Position numbers and translations under genes: made by a program. Below the pieces are notes generated by a model. That model saw only the letters and a list, made by a program, of their open reading frames with translations, did not search any database and was not told where the DNA came from. Positions 10,513-24,000 of a stretch of DNA of 64,000 bases are shown piece after piece. How positions within the stretch are numbered: position 1 is the first letter of the stretch; every line of letters begins with the position of its first letter. Source of the stretch: Marasmius tenuissimus. Lineage: Eukaryota; Basidiomycota; Agaricomycetes; Agaricales; Marasmiaceae. The DNA lies in contig JAQOTA010000019.1 in assembly GCA_029532415.1 (NCBI GenBank), positions 310,001 through 374,000 on the forward strand. Direction: 5' to 3'.

Positions 10513-13500
10513 AAGACACGGTGCAACCAAGTCAAAGATTTTGCTTCCCCTCTTTATCAACATCTCTGTGTGGAGTGGGAGTCCCGCCTACTCCGCCTCA
10601 ACAATCGAGATTACAAAAGTCAAGATGAGATCAAAGAAACGAACTCACGAATGTGAACCATACCTCTCCTCGTTCACTATTCAAAAGCAAAACCCCCGTT
10701 CTTCTCGAGATTAGACTCCAACTTTACACCTAATCTTTACCTAGAACAACATATTCATGACAAGCTAGCACCGGATCTCCCGAACTAGTAGGCATTCTTA
10801 GGCCGTGGCCTTTGACAATGAAGGGCCTTTGGCAAAAATCAAACATTGTGAAAAGGACTGAGTTGTAGAAGCCGCTTAAATGGCATCAAAGATACAGTGT
10901 TTTGGTAGCCCCCATGTAGCTCGTCCGGAGCCTATCCCAGAGATACTGCATGCTCACTATGCTTTTTCATTAATGAAGAAGGTATCATAACACAGCAAGG
11001 GGTGTCACCAAGGAAAATTTTATATATGATGTTCCCATACAAACTTAAGGCCCTTTGGGACCCCCCTCCCCCCTCCCTCCTACCAATTTGGGAAGGTCTT
11101 TCCCACAGTCACATGCCCATCTCACCTATTGAACACATCCTGACAATGTATTTTCCAGTCTCAGTTGGTGCTAATGTTGCTTCAAGAGTATCGAGAGCCT
11201 CTGAATATGGCAGGACTTAAGTGGGTTGCTTGAGGGAATTGTATGTCCAATACCAAGGCACAAAACCCGGACTCCAGACTTTGGCATACCTTCCAAGTTC
11301 GGTGATCCATGCAGTTCACACTGAATTTTGGGACAAAAACTCAACAAAAACACCTAATTTTGGGCCTTATTGGCCGTCTACTTCAATCTCCAGCCTCTGA
11401 GCACTCTGAATGAGTGTCAAAATGTTATGAAAGGTCTCCCTGGACCCCCCAAGGTCTGCTCAAGGGGGGTCACTTTTTGACCTTAATGGCTCGGGGACCC
11501 CCCCTCCCCCCCTACCCCATACAACTGAGATGCCCAGGTGACACCCTTGTAACACAGTCTGTAAGATTCGAAGTTGTCAATGCCGTAGTAAGCATCCTGC
11601 ATACCCACTCAGATCCTGAGAACCAGTCGTTCCAGAGGTCTCTGGTAACAATCTCGGAGTATGATACACCAATAGAAAAGAGATCACCTTTTTCAATCGG
11701 CCACTTGTGGAAAAACTTGCTGAACACCGTCCTTGTATGAATGACAAAACAAAACTTAGCTTTTCCATTTCGAAGAACTAGCCGAAATCATGATGATGGT
11801 TTGGATGGGATGTTGTGTTTGTGATAGCGGACACCTGCTTCATATGTAGGTACTGCCAAGGGTGCGTGGCCAGGAGGCGTGGGGAATAGGTCCGAACACG
11901 AGCGTTCATGGCTCAGGGAGAAGGAGAATGGCTAGATCACAGCCACAACCACCGGGACATTTTCATACATACCGGCGTCGGCTGAAATCGTCATGCCTCA
12001 GTTTGCTTAACCACGATGATCACTGCATCAACGACAACACTACCTCCTCTTGGTAACCTGAGGATCTTTACTCGACTCAACAGTATAGGATTGAATGAAC
12101 GTAACTGCTCATACATCTCTCAGTTTGTTATTTTTGCCTCCTTCTTCTTACTCCTTATAGGTCAAGTTTATGTACAATGCTCATTGGGCCATGTCGATCT
12201 GGAGTGCTGCCGAAGCAATTCAAGTTTTTGAGCCCTCATGAGCGATATGGGTAGTTTTGAGCAATCCAAGGGTAAAAGGACACGCCAGTGAGACCAACAA
12301 CAACCACTACAAATAGTACTTTCAGGTGAGTTTTGGTAATCCCTTTGTTGTTAGTTCTTGATGATTCACTGGCAACCTTCTCAGAAAGCAATCAATACAC
12401 ATGCAGAGTGCAACGGCGGCCTCCAGCAGGTAGATATGAGATCTCTGACGGGCTCTCGGGTGAGTTTGCGCCTATGCTTTCATTTGCAGAGACGCACACT
12501 AACACCATACACCTTTGATGCAGCGATTGGTATATCAAGCTATTACTGCTTGCCCAACCCGATGCTCAACCCTTCGGCTGGTACTCATGACTCAAGACTA
12601 CAATGGACTGGACTCTGGGGTGCAGAATGGCGTCGTTGCTAGATACCCTAACCCCATTGCTACATGAAATTCCGTGGAAATCGTGGCTCGCTTTCCCTTC
12701 CAAGCAATGGGCAAACTTTGATCTGCTAGCCCTGAGAATCTACCCTCACAGCCTCTTCCTATACCGCAAAGCTCCTGTGTACATCGTCCAGAACCACGCC
12801 ATTGCCAATACCATCAACTCATCGGCCGAAAAGTATACATTAGTGGCTGTCAATTATCAGAAATTCTGTCCCTATGTTTGTATTTTGGTTGGTGTCCTCA
12901 TACCCTTTGACTTTGTGAGTTTCTCGTTTTATCCTACCCAAGCACCTACAACATAGCAGACAGAGGCCGCATCAAGTCTTTGAAACAGGGTTAGAAATCA
13001 GTTTCTCGTAAAGAGGGGGTCAAAGCTCATGGGCGATTCATCCGTGTTTCACGTCCCAGAATCCACCCAGAATCAGACCTCGAATCATGGGGTGAATCAG
13101 TTGTTTTGACCGCCACTATTAATCTCGTGCGTTGACCCTCGTGCTTGTATCCTGACTTACCAACCTACATTCTCCCTGGGTATCTACCATTCATCCCTTC
13201 ACTCCATGTGTATGTCAGAACATCTTACAGCGACGAGAGTGCTTCTCTACATCTTCCCTCCTCCCTCATACTATTCATATTGTCTAACGGGGACACGTAG
13301 ACCACATTGTGAATGACAACCATCTTGGTCACTGTTCTCAACCGCATACCGCTGCATTTTCCCAGGAGGGTGACCCATATTGCCGAATTATCCACATATC
13401 ATATCGCCCTTTGTTTCGCGATTATTGCCTGCAATATCCTGGGTGCCTTTCAGTGCAGAAGGTGCCTCGAGTTGCTCCTCATCCAGGGCATCAGCGTTGG

Positions 13501-15404
13501 TGGAGATGGTGACTGCGTTGAGAGCCGGATGTAAGCTTAGATCTAATAAACACTCGTACGCTATGCAAGGAGCAGGAGACTGGAAAATCTTGGGGTCGAT
13601 GGGGAGCTTGTGAGGAATACTCAAACATCAACAGTGGATTAGTTGGATAATGTGCCTGACAGGGAGTTTCAGAGAGAACGAGAAGCTCGAGCCTCAGATT
13701 GACTTTGAAGTTGGCCAGAAGAGACAGTGGTCCAGTTGGCCTGGCGATACAGTATTTACTGCCACACATCTAGTTCCACTCACCCTTTTCACCGCTCCAA
13801 ATGACCTCATCTGATACCTTGGACGTTCCTAGCCAGTGTCCCCCAATGATTTTGGTTATTGGAACTTCATATCCCCCTACTTACGTCGACTGTAGTCCGT
13901 CAGCCATAGGAATCGGTTGCCCCGGCACTCCTTATCTCACGAGCAGTGTTTCAGCTCTCCGTACCTTAGGTAGAGCCTCCCTACAATGCATGTGCATACT
14001 CCTTAGGCACCAGTGTGGTACATGCTCCACAGACTCACCCATGTACGTGGTTCTTTCTGCTACTCAATAATGCAAGCTGGAAGACGCTCTCCTACTCCAG
14101 TGGGGGTAACACACTCTGAACCCATCCCTGTTTTTCTTTTGGGAGGATGGTCTGAGCATGTATGATTATGACTCGGGCCAGGGAATGCGCGTTCTCTGAT
14201 AACTCTCTTCCGGAACTAGTAAGATCTTGATCTTCCTCTGGGTGCATTTTTCCGCTATCTTTGGGACTATTAGAACCCACTAACGCCAACATCTCTGGCT
14301 ATTTACCCAGTTATGGCTGTTCCATTACCAGGATACACAACACTGGCATGCACTGGGGATGTATGCCCACAGATTGTCGCGAGCGACCGGGGTATTTGGA
14401 GTTGCAGCACCTCAGGATAGTAGAACACATAATGCTCGAGGCGGATAGAGGACTCACACGCGTTAGGACCTTGTCATATCCTTCAATGGAGGAATCCATA
14501 ACAATTCCCTTTTCGTAGATATGGTAAATTCTGTTTGAATACAAAGCATAGTCGTGATATGCTCCTACATAGACATCATCAACCCGAGTACATACACAAT
14601 GGAACGGGAATGTAAACTAGCGACTCAGAAGCATCGTCATACAAGAAGGGAAATATTCTAGCGGCCCACGAGCTGTTGCAGGAAACCCTGAACTCAGTCC
14701 TGGATATGAACATCTGAATCAGTTGTCTCTGCACCCTTCACTCACAAGGTGTCAATATCAGTTTGAATTTCCGTTCGGACGAGTGAGAATATCGAAAAAG
14801 GTAAGATCAAGAGAGTACACATATTCGCAAGAACGGGCAAGTAAGCTTGTTACTCTGGTTCAATCCCTACCTATTCTGTAAGTCACTGTTGTCGTCAGCG
14901 AAAGGTCAGGGCATGCTGCTCACCAGATGACGCTCACGTTCAACAACTCTTGAGGATATGAAGTGGTTATGTGCCTTTCCCTGATCATTATGAACCATCT
15001 GATCATAAGTCGAGGGGTCAAAGTTTACTCAAGCCTCAAGTGTAGTGAAATTGAGCACAAACCCTTGGGTGGATTTTTTCCAAAGACCTCGAGTAGCGTC
15101 TTGGAAGCTTATCAGTAGGTTTGGGACAGTGTCAACTGTCCTCCGACTAATGTCAGTTTTAAGACCGCAACCTCCTCATATGGCCGTGTCTTTGCATTTG
15201 TTCCTTCCGGTCATATAGAGGCCCTAATTTCCTCAGTCTAACCTGTTACAAACGACGAGCGAAGAATAACCAACGTGAAACCCCATCTGAGCAGCTTGGC
15301 TTGGACAAGCGAATTTGGAGTGAAGATCTCGGCCGTTCCTCGTCGTGTCCCTCAGTCATTGCGACTGCGGAAGGTAACATGGACTCTGGTTGAATCGTTT
15401 AGTG
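10513..15404. other. About 4.9 kb with no recognised gene
   Basis: No reading frame here matches a family I know, and none continues through plausible introns convincingly. Two C-rich tracts (near 11060 and 11500) follow similar words (CTTTGGGACC, GGGGACCCC). A 117-codon plus frame (12603-12956) and a hydrophobic 73-codon frame (13313-13534) are the only possible coding traces. The second shares the word ATATCCTGGGTGC and a GGAGATGG..GACT block with 42400-42520. I see no tRNA or rRNA. Confidence 0.5.
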
Positions 15405-15700
15405 TATACTTGCTTACAACGGCAAGAGATTTCACTGACCCGGTCGGTATTTCCCGCAGAAAACTTCACATATTTACATGTACATGATACTTACGGTTAT
15501 GGAAAAAGGCAAAGAGAGCAGAAACTCGGAGGAAATGTATATCTTACTCCCTACGCGCCAGGAGAGAAAACGTGGCTTGGAATTTTAGGACTCGTTGCGA
15601 CCTGATACGCAATCCAGGCAAGATTACGGACAGTGATAGGCCCACAACTCGGGAATCGAGCTGTGGTTGATCTCACAGTTGACCAAAGTCTGATTGTACA
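15405..15700. repeat. Dispersed repeat, copy A
   Basis: This stretch matches 62650-62910 in the same orientation. Shared words include ACGGCAAGAGAT, ATGTATATCTTACT, GGCTTGGAATT-like text and CAGTGATAGGCCCA. It has small indels throughout and no coding signal. The edges were not resolved. Confidence 0.6.
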
Positions 15701-15989
15701 CTGAACAACCCAAAACTGAGCCACCAGCCGAATGGGGAGATGAGCGAAACCTTGCACTACCACTACGTTTGACCTAATCCCAGCGATGCTGTCAGACAAG
15801 TCTTGAAGCCTGACAGTGTACACTATGGGTCAGTTCGGGGTGATCATCACCCTTTGCAGGGTGTTTGAACTTTGTTGCCCTTTAACCTACAACAGGGCGA
15901 TCTATGTCAAGGAATTTTGCCTGCCATTAGAGCGGTCTCCAGTTCACCCTTACACTACTGGTCAATGGAGTCGAGGCCACAAACAAAAG

Positions 15990-18900
15990 TGATTATTCTC
16001 CCGGTACATAATACGACCGACTTATCATGCCACTTCCATCAATGATGGTCCATTGCCTTCCTTCGAATGTGACCAACTAAACATTGGATTGTGGTGATGT
16101 CCACCACCTCGGTGGCCCCCATCTTCTCATACACAGGCATATCCAACTCGTTTACACCGTATACGACGCAATTTTCAATAGCCGCTAGAATAAACGTGGT
16201 TTCAGCATATATGCCGGGCTCCTGTGACGCTGAAAGGACCACAACGAGAATTTCTTTCAGTTGACCGTAAAATCGCTCTGAAATGAGATCGGGAGCTGCA
16301 CAACGGTTGCGGGTGTTTCGGTCTACAAGCATGTCATACTGTGATAGATGTGTCAGTACTTTACAATGAGCAGATTATGAAAACTGTACGCACCCAAATA
16401 AAAGTAGCATCACGACAATCTTCTGAATATGTGGCCAGGCTACTAGCAATCATGTCATCACCACCCTCAAGCTGGTGAGCCTTGTACCACCTGGTGACCG
16501 CAGACTTATCATACGACCTCCAAATCATTGTTTTTGTTACGTTGCGGGTGTCGCTACTCAGGTGGGTTGCCAGATGGACCATGATTTTGTTGTGAATGTC
16601 ATTTGGAATGGTCGATGACAGTTTGTGCGGAGGAAGGAGTACGCAAGATGGGTCTGGCGATGCGGTCAGTATGCCTTCACAGCATAGTTACAGAAGACTT
16701 ACATTCAGAATGCTGAAACTGGCCTTTCACTACGCCGGACTTAACCTCTTTCAGGGATAGTTCCTTCTCCAGACCATACGTAACCTTGAGTTCAGAAAGA
16801 TGGGCAAAGGAAATGAGATAGTTGTTGATGTTGGCGAATGGGTATCGTTTGCTGCGGATAGCCGGTTGGAGTCTACCGCAGTAACGTTCTGTTGGGAACA
16901 CCCAGTATGCCCATACTGGACCCATCGCTTTGATCATGTCTGCGACATGAAGTAGTGCATGGATGGTGAGCGGGCATGCAATAGACCGTTCTGGTTCATA
17001 CTGATAGTAAAGCCTATCAGAAGTGAGTGTGGGTAGTAAATGAATGAAGAAAAAGACATACTCTTCATATTTCTCCACCCATCGTATAGAACCATCCTGA
17101 ATAACCTCTTCATACTCGAAATCCAAGCATAGGCGGATGAGAGTGCTGAATTCAAGGAAGTGGGTGTAGTAAACATCATTCGCAAACTTGTTTTCGAGAA
17201 GAATGGGGCCGAGGTAAAGTAGCCAGAACAACCAAGAGTCAGCTGTAGTTGCTTGCTTGTCGTTTACGACGTTGGGCGGTCGTGCACCAAAACATGATGG
17301 TATTGATGCACTGGCAGCTGTGGCTTTCCCAATCTCCTCCCATATGTTCAGGTCCAAATGATAGGAGCCGCTTCCCTCATCGAGGCCCTTGTAAGCTCCA
17401 GTCCCCAGTAAAACCAGGTTCTTCATGACATTCTCAAAGATGAGATGCATGAAATCATAAGGGAAGGAAAGAGGAAAGGAGAATGATGGGAGCCGCATGA
17501 GTACTGAGTTTTGATGAGCCCTTGATGCCTGTCTCCTTTGCCAGACATTCAGATTGGGCTGTGCTGGGAGCCCTATCAACTGCAGCAGCCTGAGTCTTCA
17601 TCTCAGAGTCGGTATGGTGGAAGATTGTGGGGATCGTAGTTGTGAATGCTATCTTCAGGTAGTTCATGATGGGAATGGCCGAGCGGAGTGTAGTAGACCT
17701 TTCCGTTGGGAGCCTTAATACCACGTATGTTGCACAGCTGACAAGGGCTCAACCCATTGTGGCCCTTCATTTTCATGACCATGGACATCGCTGGTATGTC
17801 CCCAAACACCACCAGGAGGTATGCACGCAACTGGAAGATACCATTTGCCTTGACGTCAAATGTTTCGACTCCACGCGCTAGCTCTAGGAGTTCCTGAACT
17901 AGTGGCCATGCAAACGAGTCAAAATCCTTTGGTTTGTTTGGCCCTGGTATCATGCCAACACATATAATGTTCTCCAGGTGAAAGTGTATCTTGGGTGGGA
18001 GATTGTAGTTGAAAACCAAAAGGGGCCAACAGGTCTTCTTCCGACGTCGCCAGGGGGCAAAGCCATCCGTCGAAAGACCAAGGCAGAAGTCTCGATTGTC
18101 GTTGAAGAAGTTGAAGGACTGTGCTTCGCCGTTGATGGTCACCTTTTTACCGCAGAGGTCACGGTAATGCGAGCCATCAAAGATATCCCGCATGGTACTG
18201 TTGTACTTGAATAGAGAGTGATGACGTAGCTTCTCAATCATTGGAAGGCTTTGGTAGAATGCTTTGAGTCAGGGAATGAGGGGGATATAGGTGAATTGCT
18301 TGTGTGGTTGCTGTGTTCCTAGCGGGACTCCTTGCATTGAGGACAGGCAAAGTCATCAGAGAGGGGGCTGGCGAAGCAGGTGCACAAGTTGACACAGCAA
18401 TCATAAACCTGAGCTTCAAAGTTGGACTGGTCCTCCGCAAATGCTTTGGTTGTTTTCCACAACTGAACATTGTTGTTGGGAAATGTAAACCGGAGCGCAT
18501 TGAAATCTTCTCGAGTTAGATGCCGTTCAAGCTTGAAAGCATAATGGCGTAGTGTCACAAGATCCTCAACCATGAGGTGGTGACCTGGGAAGACCACGGC
18601 TCCAGGCAAAGTTAGAACAACCATGATGTAAGATTTTCCAATGCTTACCCAAGGCAGCATACTCTCGAAGCCTCCTCTCCCGATCGTTTCATTGATATCC
18701 CTGTCATAGTATCCATCATCGTCTTCCTCGTCCTCTTCAGGGATTTCTTGTGACCAGTCAATACCGTGTTCCACGTCAAGAAGTCTATTGCCCTCTGGAT
18801 CCAAGTTGAACCCTACATCATCTTCATCCTGTTGAGAATAGAGGGAATTGGACGTTGAGAACCTCACAATCGAGGGGATTCGATGGGGGGGAAAGCAGGA

Positions 18901-19430
18901 AAGAATCAATTGGAAATACTGGCTACACCGTATATAAATGTATGAATAACAAATACTACATCTGAGTCAACATGGCTGGGCAGCCTGGTGTGCTACGTGC
19001 CAAAGCAACCGGCAATAACACATCCGGCACCTCTTCAATCGTTGTCCGAAGATCTGGAGTAGGACCGTTGGACTCCTATTCATTTAGGATTAGCATTGTT
19101 CAAATTTGGGCTAGAATATGATGATATGTACAGAGAGCGGCCCTCCATCAGCTGGAAGCCCCTGCTCATCCGTGACAGACTCCAGGTTGAGTGGGATATC
19201 ATGTTCTCTTTCCAGGTCAGAGTTAACAAGACCACCAAGATTGTCTGGATCCAATGACATTGCAGCCTCTGCAACTCCATAGGAGATGGCCTGCATATGG
19301 CAGCGAGCCTGTCATGCACTGATGACCTGTTTGCAACCACAATGGCACAGGACCTTAGTTTTGGGCTTTTGTTTCTTCTTGGGCGCCGGCACTTGTGGAA
19401 CCACGCTTTCTGCCAACTACATGAATGGGG
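15990..19430 (-). pseudogene. CACTA-type transposase, Tnp2 family (decayed)
   Basis: Minus-strand blocks follow the basidiomycete Tnp2 order. A CHCGCKQ zinc-like start lies near 19330 and an acidic region at 18700-18900. A Cys-rich segment with CACPQCKESR-like text lies near 18330. The core (17603-18241) has DGFAPWRR, FNYNLPPKIHFHLENIICVG, MIPGPNKPKDFDSF and MKMKGHNGLSPCQLC. Then come SFPYDFMHLIFENV and YCGRLQPAIRS (16780-17470) and the tail VVDITTIQCLVGHIRR (near 16080). In-frame TGA codons sit where Arg is expected at ISA-R-QARCH and IPLIP-R-LKAF. One-base frameshifts are seen near 18320, 17620, 17510 and 16060. The family mobilises CACTA elements by cut and paste; this copy cannot. Matching CACTA ends were not found. 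Confidence 0.82.
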
Positions 19431-19658
19431 AAGGCAGATGACAATGAAGACATAGTGGTGGTGAAGGAAGCAGGGTTGTAAAGAAAGGGGGGGGGGTTGT
19501 GAATATAAACATTGGTAAAGAAAGGGGTATTGGAGTATCAGAGTTCAGGTGCCTATTCACCAGATGGCCAGCGGGTGACACCAGTATATCCGGGCTCAGA
19601 AAGCTTCGTCCACCAGGGTCGGGGTCTCCACTGCCTGAGCCTCGTTGAACACCATTGC

Positions 19659-20114
19659 TGTTGAGCCAGCATAGTTAAAGTGCACAGTGGGTATAACGAA
19701 GTAAACCTCACATGGGTAATCCACAGAGTGTTCTTGTAGACTTGAGATGCTTGTGAAGAGGTGATAACCGAGTAGATTGTCCTAAGGCTTAAGGCCTTGG
19801 AATACCAGCTTTTATACACAAGTTTCTGTACATGTAAGAGTAATTACAATACTATGAAACTACTACTAGAAGTAGGTATTTAGCCAATACTAATGAGTCT
19901 TTTGTTCATTGTGCCTCGCACTTTGGACTATAAGCATCATACTTGATGTAACTACATACATAGTAGATATCTACAGTTTCATTTGTGAAGCAATAACTAC
20001 GTAGATACATTCTTGCATGAGAGCGCAAGTGTTCCTAGAGGCGTAGCTCTATGAATAGTGTGACGCGTAAACAACACGTCAATATGTATCACATGATATC
20101 CATCATGTTCAACA
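19659..20114 (-). repeat. Copia-2 3' LTR
   Basis: This 456-bp left LTR has the same length as 26616-27071 and is nearly identical to it. The differences are scattered single bases, three of them clustered near 19910-19916. Confidence 0.93.
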
Positions 20115-20130
20115 CTCCTCCTCACTAAGT
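20115..20130 (-). other. Copia-2 polypurine tract
   Basis: The coding strand reads TAGTGAGGAGGAG directly before the 3' LTR. This is the expected plus-strand primer position and purine composition. Confidence 0.7.
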
Positions 20131-20149
20131 TCATCATGTAAGATTGTAC

Positions 20150-21037
20150 TCAGTGAAAAGTTAATCCTAAAGATTGCCTGAACAATTCAAACTTTGTTCT
20201 GCCAAGATTCTTTGTAAGAAGGTCTGCAGGTTGCTTAGCAGTTTCAACAAAGTATATTTTAACTTTGTTTTCTTCGACTGCTCCCCTAATAAAATGATAC
20301 TGATTATCAATGTGTTTCGTCCTTTTATCAGTAGCTTCATTGCTGCTGAGGAAGATAGCACCTTGATTGTCGCTGACACATGGTATCGATTTAATGGGAA
20401 AGTTTAATTCGTTCAATAACGACTTCATCCAACATGCCTGACGTGTACAGTCAGAAAGAGCCATATACTCTGCTTCTGTGGATGATAATGCAACAGTTTT
20501 TTGTTTCTGAGAAACCCAACAAACTGGTGCATCGGCAAGCTTTACAATATATCCAGTCTGTGATTTACGATCATCTTTATCAGTTACCCAATCAGAGTCA
20601 GCAAAGGCAATCAATCCATGATTTGATTTTCCATCGTAAATTAGTTCATACTTTGCAGTGTGAATGAAATATTTCACGATATATAAAGCCTTCTGTAGGT
20701 GTTCCTCACTAGGATTTGCACCGTACTGTGACATCTTGATTACAGCAAAAGAAATATCTGGACGTGTTCCAAGTGCCAGATAAAGTAATGATCCTATCAC
20801 TGATTGGAATCTTTGCCTAATCTCGGGATTAACCTTCCCTTGGTTTTGGGTAGGATTATAGCCATCAGGCAATGGCGTATATGCCGTTTTGGCATTCAGA
20901 ACTCCGAATTTACGAATTATCTTATCAAGATAGTCCCGCTGATCAAGGATCAATGTGCGGTTCTTCCGATTACGAGTAATTCGCATTCGTAAGAATTCTG
21001 TAGGCCCGCCTAAATCTTGGCATTCCCAAATTTTCAT
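20150..21037 (-). pseudogene. Copia-2 RT C-terminus and RNase H (N-truncated)
   Basis: The 295-codon frame starts after the RT active site would have passed. It holds ILDQRDYLDKII, FQSVIGSLLYLALGTRPDI, the RNase H motifs FADSDW, SSTEAEYMAL and SDNQGAI, and the usual C-terminal KQPADLLTKNLGRTKF. DVK..FL, LYGLKQ and YVDD are absent here and upstream. It is out of frame with the upstream Gag-Pol by two bases. The upstream frame ends at NPTNKAIS and this block resumes with KIWECQDLGG, so the missing piece is a clean internal deletion of roughly the RT fingers and palm. RNase H looks chemically complete but has no RT attached. Confidence 0.88.
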
Positions 21038-24000
21038 GAAATCGCTTTATTTGTCGGATTTATTTGACTTCTCCAGCATGCTTCAGAATCAATATCGTGC
21101 TCGATTTCTACAGGAGGCCTGTTTCCATAAACATTAAATGGTCGAACAGGCGGAAGTCTGGTTCTTGGTGGATTCCTTCTAGGAGCTGGTGGCTGGTTCT
21201 GTATATTTTGCCACTCATCATAATCATCTTGACGAAAACTAAAAGGATTCGTCGCTCCTGAAGGACCAGCAGACCATGGATCTGGACCATACTGATTAGG
21301 ATTGATACCGGAACCTTTCGGTGATCCGGGTCCATCAGTATGTGGATGATAACCGTCGTGCACATCATCGCTTTTATCATCCTGGTTCGGATCCATGGGA
21401 GGATCTCCCCCATGCTCATGATTGTCATCATGGGTATCTGGTGGAGGTGGTGGATCAAATGAATCATTATCATTATTATGATCCTCATAGCCATTGTATG
21501 GGTATGATGGGAAGGGTATAGACCGGACAGGTTTGTCGGTTTTATCAAACTCTATGAATCCGGGCAATTCCTTTTGACATTTTGGAAACCAGTTTTCATC
21601 GAAAACTGCTTGTGGAGTAATGTACACTGAATTGTTTGTTGTATGAAAGAACCGATAAGCTTTTGATCCACTTTCATATCCAATGAATATCATTGCTTCT
21701 TAATGCGGGGAAAGCTTATTTTTACGTTTCGGTAGGTACACATAGGCACCACAACCAAATGTCTTAAAATATGAAACATCTGGTTTCTTTCTTTCAAACA
21801 ATTCAACCGGTGTTTTATACTTCCTAGAACGTATAGGAGTTCTATTATAGATATGGACTGCTGTGAGAATTGCAAATTCCCACCAATTTTCAGGTGCACA
21901 TGCCTGAAATCGCATAGCTTCAGATTTTTCTCGCAGAGTACGATTAAATCTTTCAGCTCGTCCATTCTGTTCATGTACATTGGGCGAACCTCTATTAGGA
22001 AAAATTCCAAGAGAGTCATACCAGGCCCACTGTTCATTTGAAAAGAATTCTCCTCCTCGATCAAAGTGTACGCGTTTGACCTTTTTATTAGTCTGGTGCT
22101 CTACAAGAGCAAGCCAATTGCGTAGCTTTAGATCTGTATCACTCTTTTTACGGATTGGATATACCCATCCATACAAAGTTGCATCATCAAATAGAGTTAA
22201 TGCATATTCGTTTTGATAATAAGAGCGAGTAGGAAATTCAATCAAATCACCATGAACTAATTCTAGAGGCTCCTTTGCACGTTTTAAAGAAGAAGGGTAT
22301 GGTTTTGCAACCATTTTGCCTTTCGCACAACCACGACAAGGTTTATCTTCCTTAGAGATAGCCAATCTCTTTGGAAACCCTGTAACATTATCCTCTAGTT
22401 TCTCTAAGACTTTGGGATTTATATGTCCCATTCGTCTATGCCAAAGTTTGAAATCATGAATTGAGAAAGATGCGATTGATGTGAAGGAAGCTTCTCCCAC
22501 AAGAATCTTCGCGTTCATCCATCGCAAATTATCTTCTCCATAGCTCGGATAAAAGCTCATGAGAAGAGAATTATCTTTCTTGCTCCGGATCGAAGTCTCT
22601 GGAGAATCCAGAACAGTATAGTATCCTATACTTCTGAATTTTCCGGCAGAGATTAAACGATGTGGGCTGTCTTGATTATACATCACTGGAAATAACTTAG
22701 TGACTTGTGTCACTCCTGCACTATTGGTATGTTGAATATAGACAGTACCATATCCTGTGATTTCCACTTGTGCTTTATGCCCAGCTGAAGTTGTAAGACC
22801 TAAAGGCGTTTCAAAAATCTGATAGTCTGAGAAATCCGTCATAAACGGAGTCATATGCGCAGATGCACCGCTATCTAGTAGCCAGGCTTCTCGCGTATTT
22901 CCAATTTCACAATCACTCATTAATGCAGAACAATACAACTCTAATTTTGTTGTAGCAAATACAGAAGTTATTCTAGTTTTTCTAGGTCCTGAGTTTCTTA
23001 GTACATGGTAGTTCTGCATTGAGTGTTTAGTGAAAGTTTGACTATCAGAAGATTGAATCACTTGCCAGTCTCCACGATCATTACTTTCTGCCCATCCATC
23101 AACGTCATCTACTCCTTCAAGGCCATCACCATAATCTCCATCATCGAAGTATCTTTCGTTTGATTGGAGTTGGGTCTGTTGGTATCCTTGTTGGATGAGG
23201 GAGAGCATGTGAGCTCTTCTTCTATCATATTCTTCTTGACGTTGACGTTGATCCCTTTCTAATTGCATACGTTCAGCAAACATTGTTGCTACCATTTGTG
23301 AATGATAACGTTGCCATTCAACAAATCGTTTAGCTTGCTCTGGATTGTTATCATTAACAACCATAGATATGTTGCCAATGCTAGTTCCAGTCGCAATTTG
23401 TTGTTGCACTGGATCTAGTTGCTGACGTTCAGGAAGTTTATTGATTTCAATGTCCATACTATTATTGACTCCAGGTCCATAATTTTCAGATTGCGGATTT
23501 CTGGGATCATTCTCCGACATTACCCAAGGATCAACCTCAGGTTGTTCTTCCGGATCTAGCATACTGCTATCTTCCGGTTCAGAAATAGGAGGGATCAGAA
23601 TAGTAGTACTAGGACGATTGGGTACATCAATATAATCTTCCTCTAGGGATTGGACTCCATAAAAAGATCCGGGTGAATCCGGTGGTGAAAGTGAAGGTTG
23701 TTCCAGGGTGCGTTCAAGTACAGGTGGAGTAGTCGCAGGTCTGTTAATAGATGCATATGTAGGAAAGGGTGGTGAATAAGAACGATTTTGCTCCTCAGCC
23801 ATTTGAATATAGTTTCCAGGATAACGACTATCAAATTCGTAGTCCTGGATTGATCTTTCAAGTGCATTAGCTTCTGCTAGTACCATAAAGTCTTCAGGAT
23901 AATAAATTGGAGATTCATTTTCCTGTGACGTTCTTCGTGGTACATCAGCACAAGACATGGGAACATCGATACTCTCGTTGTTCATCCATTTATATAAGAT

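Noticed and set aside
11040..11530. C-rich tracts near 11060, 11500 and 28525 as one transposon family
   Set aside because: Only the C-run and a few neighbouring words are shared. No common ends were found.
12603..12956. 117-codon plus frame as a transporter exon
   Set aside because: It is hydrophobic in parts but carries no family motif, and neighbouring sequence does not extend it through plausible introns.
15953..15975. CACTACTGGTCAATGG as a CACTA transposon end near the Tnp2 relic
   Set aside because: No inverted partner was found beyond the Tnp2 start or on the far side of copia-2, so the match to CACTA is likely chance.
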